From assembly GCF_921293095.1 (NCBI RefSeq), contig NC_060252.1, forward strand, positions 4,216,001 through 4,280,000: 64,000 nt of DNA, given 5' to 3'. Of this stretch, positions 59,847-64,000 are shown in pieces. The notes beneath the pieces were generated by a model, which saw nothing but the letters and a program-made list of their open reading frames with translations, was not told the origin of the DNA and did no database searches. The position numbers and the translations under genes are program-made. This stretch comes from Ischnura elegans (taxonomy: Eukaryota > Arthropoda > Insecta > Odonata > Coenagrionidae). Each line of letters starts with the position of its first letter. The stretch's first letter is position 1.

Positions 59847-60110
59847 GCCTTAGGGGTGTAACTGGAAGCATGCCTGACCGTCATTCGGGAGAACCGGGAT
59901 CGAATCCCGGCCAAAGGAAATGATATTTTCACCACGAATTCCTCCCTCTGAGTTTAGTGGACAGAATGGTTTACTCTCCTGGAAATTCAATGGCCCAAAT
60001 GCAGAACTCCGTACTGCAAGAAGAAACCTCCAGGGCTTTTCATTTTTCGGGACTGGAACGAATTCGCGAAATCCGTGTTCGAATGCCGTCCTCAGCCAAG
60101 GCTTTTTCCT
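59847..60110 (+). repeat. tRNA-derived SINE-like sequence, possibly dimeric
   Basis: A clean B box (GGGATCGAATCCCGGCC, about 59897-59913) lies downstream of an A-box-like GGTGTAACTGGAAGCATGCC. A second B-box-like GTGTTCGAATGCCG lies at about 60080-60093. The two may be separate heads of a composite SINE. Confidence 0.5.
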
Positions 60111-61814
60111 TTTAAGCTTCGGTTCCTTATAATTAAATACTTCGGAATTTCAAAACAACAATGATCTTAATTTCTAAACTCTAACGTATTTTATCAATGC
60201 GCACTTTAGACTTTTGTGACCTTCGAGGGTCAGAGAATGCAATGGCACTCTGTATCCGCACAGATATTTCTCGCACCAACAGCCAAATGTTTCTCTCGCC
60301 TGAGGAATGCGGTCAGTCCCATAGCTGCTCATGACACACCGTTAATAATTAACCTCGCCCAAAATTCTCGGACAAAGATCTCACAAATGTGTTATGGATT
60401 CGGATGCGAGGAAGTAACGGTTACTGTTAAACCGTTGTTATAGTTCGGGGCTAAGGCAATTCTCACTTAGTTTCGTAAAATACTAATGACCTAGTAATAA
60501 CTCACTGACCATAATTTGGCCTGAAGAATAACTGTTATTGGAAAATAACCGATGAACAAGGCTAGACTCTCTTTTGATAAGGCTATTGCTTTTTAGAAAA
60601 AAATGGTAAAACTGAATATACGCAAAGTGCATCGCTTAAAAAAATATATACGTAAGTAAAATCTTGAATAATTTAGATGGAGTTGTGTATAACAATAAAC
60701 TTACTAGCATATTAGTTGAAATAAACGTATCATGTGGAGCAGAACGGTCGCATAATATGTTCACTGATAACTACCGTAGAATAACATGAATAATATTATA
60801 ATGAAATTTCCAGACAGTTAAACACAGGATTTGCCTCTTGAGTGAGCTTTCTTTCTCTTGTCCTTCGAGGCGCATTATTCCAAATTCAAGTTGAGCTTCT
60901 CAATGATACGGGCTCTGAGAGGCGGAGTTGAGTGTGGCGTACGAAGAAAAATCTTAAGAGCCCACGAAAGTAAGAGCCGTTGGCCTATTCGCCAACGATT
61001 ATATCCTCTCTGGAGAGAGCCTTGCCAAAGTAAACATCAGCTTTCAGAATGTGGTATTATAGATACATGATGAAGATCGTGCGAGTAATACGGACGTTCT
61101 GTGATGAGTTGGAGAGAAGGGCAGTCTTTTCCCGCGAATTCATGCCGAAATTCTGGACAATCTTTATCCGAAACCCGCTTGCTAGATGGAATAGGTAAAT
61201 GATCATCGGTAGAATAAGTGGCGCTGACAGAGCGGGAGTATTCATAACATTACGTTTGATTCAGGGCTCCAGATGATTGCAAGTGTAAAGTGTGATCAAA
61301 GGCTGATTGGGAGGCCACACATCTCCAAGACTACCAACAATATTGGTACATGGTAGTTTTTGGAGATACTTCCAGAAGTAGCTACGGTGTACAATCATGG
61401 TGCATTAAGATGAGCTGTATGGCAGAAGATGAAGTCATTTGTGCCGCGGGATTTCTTTTATTTTTTTCTCCACGTAAAATTTATCTAAGAGCCTCTGGTT
61501 TTGGCTGGAAGGGTGTCTTGCTTTCGGAGAAGGCTGAGCCAAAAATAGAAGTGAATACTTGGATTACGAAAATACCGAGACATGGCTTTCGAATGTCGAC
61601 GAAAAATAGAACTTCCAAGCTTCTATTTTTGAGGTCCACATGATCGTGACGAAATGTAGTGTAATACACGCGACATCGACATTTAAGTTACTTGGCTGAA
61701 GTCAAAATGCGATGTTAAATAACAATTTCACGCCAGTTGAAGGCGTTTCATCGATGAAAAGAGGGAGTGTGATTTGCAGATTGAGGTTCGGGTGCTAAAA
61801 TTCCCTCTTCCTAG
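60111..61814. other. Anonymous intron sequence before exon 3
   Basis: No recognised domain or element. The 97-codon frame at 61350-61643 has no known motif. The acceptor of sulfatase exon 3 is the pyrimidine-rich CCCTCTTCCTAG ending at 61814. Confidence 0.4.
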
Positions 61815-62041
61815 GAATGCAGCACCGCGTCATCCTTCCGTCGGAGCCGTGGGGACTTCCGCTGAAGGAGCGCCTGCTGTCGGAGGACCTGAGAAGCCTC
61901 GGCTACGCCACGCACATGGTGGGCAAGTGGCACCTGGGCTTCCACACGCTGGCCTACACGCCCACGCGGAGAGGCTTCGACTCGCACTACGGCTTCTGGT
62001 CCGGCTTCCAAGACTACTACACGCACCAGGCCGAAGGAGCG
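61815..62041 (+). CDS. Arylsulfatase B-like sulfatase, third coding exon
   Basis: Two bases complete the glycine codon begun in exon 2, giving HTGMQHRVILPSEPWGLPL, then LLSEDLRSLGYATHMVGKWH, then a segment ending DYYTHQAEGA. GYATHMVGKWHLGF is the second sulfatase signature; its lysine and histidine contact the sulfate and calcium. PTRRGFDSHYGF and DYYTH are typical of the arylsulfatase B/I/J branch. The 227-base exon is GC-rich compared with its surroundings, as expected for coding sequence. It ends in phase 0 at GCG|GTAAGC (62042). The later exons, with the second metal-ligand pair (Asp-Asn), are outside the window. With exons 1 and 2 this makes about 170 residues of a usual 500-550. Confidence 0.95.
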
Positions 62042-64000
62042 GTAAGCACGCACACTCAGCCGCACGATGATGGGTGTGCGAAATACCATTTGCGTGGCTC
62101 GCGTGTAGATGTGAGGAGGGAGACTTAAGATAATTAATTGACCGATCAGAAATATTCTTCGAAAGAAAAGATAATTATCCAACGAGGCAGCCGGACGATT
62201 CTCAATTCAAATAATTTTCGCTTAAGCGTCAATTGGTTAAAAATAGAGATTAATCAAATTCTCTTTATTCCACAGTCGCATGATGAGCTTGAATACAAAA
62301 TTCAACTCAAAAATCGGAATCAAATATCGAAAAATGCAATATTTCAAGTCATCTTAAAAATCTGGATGAAATATGACATCCGTTTTTCTATCTAGTAAGG
62401 TATTTCATTTCGTGCTTCCATCTTTTTTAGATGCATAGATATAGATTGTATTAGATGGAGCATGACGGCTCGATTGCCTGTTCAATGAAATAAATCTATA
62501 CATTTCGCTTCAAAACGCTCAATTCATTCTCTATAATCATTATAACATGATAAGTTTGATCAATTCACACTCGTAGTACTATTTGTTTAAATAGTGAAAA
62601 TACAAAAAATATTATCAGGCGTCAAAAATAGATTTTGGCGTGGCTGCTGCCAATTGCAGCAAAAATTAAAAGCTGCACATTCGTTGGCAACATATTAATT
62701 TCTTCCTCGACTGTCGCACATTACGTACACTTCATTATTCAGGGTATTAAGGTGATCGACTGTTCCACTTATTTAAAACTTTCGCTGTTGATGTTGTCCA
62801 CCAATATTCCTCTTGCCCCGCCACCCATTGCATCAGTTGAAATATGCAAATATGTACTTTACAACAATTTACTTTCCACCGCTTCGGAGTCTCTCAGGGT
62901 AATGACATTGTTGATTGCCCGTATTTGTTATATCGACGAGTGGTGGGGGTGTGAGAGGGGTTTAGGATTGGAGTTAAGCTGGTTCGAAGATTCTCCTTAG
63001 TCCCAAAACACTGGAAAATTGCTCAACTGAGACTGAAGTCCGTTTCATTTCGAGAAAATGAAGGAAATATTGAGAGCGCCCTCCAAACCCCCCCCCCCCC
63101 CAATCGAAAATATCGAAAACTTGGCATGCAAAAAACAATGGCATTACCCAAAATTCATTTTGAATGTAAAAAATCGATGCGAACAACAAGTATTTGCATA
63201 TATTTTGCACTAATATTTTTGCCAGTTGACCGCGGACTCGTCCTAGGAAGGGGCTTTTAATCCCTCTATGGTCTGGGACAGAGGCCGAGAGAAGTCTACA
63301 GTAGCCGAGACGAAACTGTTAGTGCAATCATTAAAATGTAAAGCCGGTCTATCCTATGAATTTTCACTTTACTTTCACTTCTTACAGTTAGTGTAATGTG
63401 CTATTTCTATCGAGGTTAGAAATTATAATGCCAAAGAAGAAGATGTGGAGACTTCAATAATTATTTATTTCTATTTGTGAGCTATTTAGGCTGGCAGAAG
63501 TGACATTTTCATGAAAATAAAGCGATTTTACCTCAGGCGCAACATTTATCCGCCAATTACTCTTACGTTTGATCGCTGATGGATCTGCATTTTCTTTTTG
63601 CCGTGATCTTAAGGTCAAACGAAGGATGTATCATCGTATCACGCCGTCAAAGCTACAGATATATTTATTTTTCTATTCCTTATAAATGTAGTGCCGCATA
63701 AGAGCCTGCGAATTTTCAATTGCTAATACCATTGAAGCAGATCTGTGTCGTTCATGAATGAATCAACAAAATGAACAGTTCAAGGGCATGAACAGAATGA
63801 ATTGAATCTACGTTTTCCCCTCGAATCGTTGAAAATGAACGAATTTGATGGAAGATTCAAATCCGCCGAATCCAAATCATTCAATAAGAACAATTTGAAT
63901 TCGGCGGATGCTACCAATGAAAGGCGGTGAATCATCATTAGATTCTGACGAATGGCCATACGGGTTGGCAATAAAAATGAACTCTTAACCATAACTCCTA
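62042..64000. other. Start of the next sulfatase intron
   Basis: No further sulfatase exon is seen before the window ends. A run of 14 C lies at 63088-63101. A 121-codon frame (62635-63000) has no recognised domain. Confidence 0.4.

Noticed and set aside
59897..59913. Functional tRNA gene with a clean B box
   Set aside because: No matching acceptor and D-arm pairs could be built around it, so it fits a SINE head rather than a tRNA gene.
63088..63101. Run of 14 C as a regulatory quadruplex
   Set aside because: A single homopolymer run is more simply a polymerase-slippage tract or sequencing-sensitive region.
1..64000. CRISPR arrays, bacterial operons, or phage modules
   Set aside because: No regularly spaced direct repeats with unique spacers, no Shine-Dalgarno-linked gene strings; introns and eukaryotic transposons dominate.

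Overview
This window is AT-rich eukaryotic DNA, most likely from an insect. It holds a multi-exon gene with GT-AG introns in a sea of transposons: RTE, CR1 and Jockey-type LINEs, Penelope-like elements, hAT, Transib, mariner, CACTG-ended and Helitron DNA elements, and tRNA-derived SINE-like pieces. There is no bacterial gene organisation, operon or CRISPR array. I cannot name the species from sequence alone.

The only host gene I can support well is an arylsulfatase B-like sulfatase on the + strand. Three coding exons are present (32851-32973, 37622-37781, 61815-62041). They join in frame and encode about the first third of the enzyme: signal peptide, first metal-ligand aspartates, the Cys-X-Pro-Ser-Arg formylglycine site and the GKWHLG motif. 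The remaining exons lie beyond base 64000. The introns are about 4.6 kb and 24 kb and are filled with transposon debris. A possible non-coding first exon with arthropod-type initiators and a good splice donor lies at 6740-6828, but its link to the gene is conjecture. A second, weaker candidate is a THAP-like zinc-finger exon on the - strand (57488-57679), which lacks one expected cysteine.

Layout: 0-6.5 kb holds a Jockey-like LINE tail, a 42-base perfect palindrome, and a LINE tail split by a 2.97-kb hAT element with 0.63-kb terminal inverted repeats. 6.5-14 kb is mostly anonymous. 14.2-25.3 kb is a nested DNA-transposon cluster: a TTTAAA-ended MITE, a 5.6-kb hAT with a decayed internal gene, a Transib inserted in one arm of that hAT, then a 4-kb CACTG element. 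27.7-30.6 kb holds a TTTGGTA-rich repeat and LINE fragments. 32.8-48 kb has sulfatase exons 1 and 2 among a deleted mariner, several LINE fragments, two Penelope-like pieces (GIY-YIG and RT) and a composite RTE LINE. That LINE shows a 5' inversion, a lost RT domain and a nested CR1 tail. 48-61.8 kb has a Helitron terminus, a second Transib end, two copies of a 0.67-kb MITE, a G-rich TIR element, the THAP-like exon and SINE-like pieces. 61.8-64 kb has sulfatase exon 3 and the start of the next intron.

I found no undescribed multi-gene system. The most informative material is the record of nested insertions, where target-site duplications and interrupted reading frames let several events be ordered. 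All family calls come from recognising motifs by eye, without database searches.
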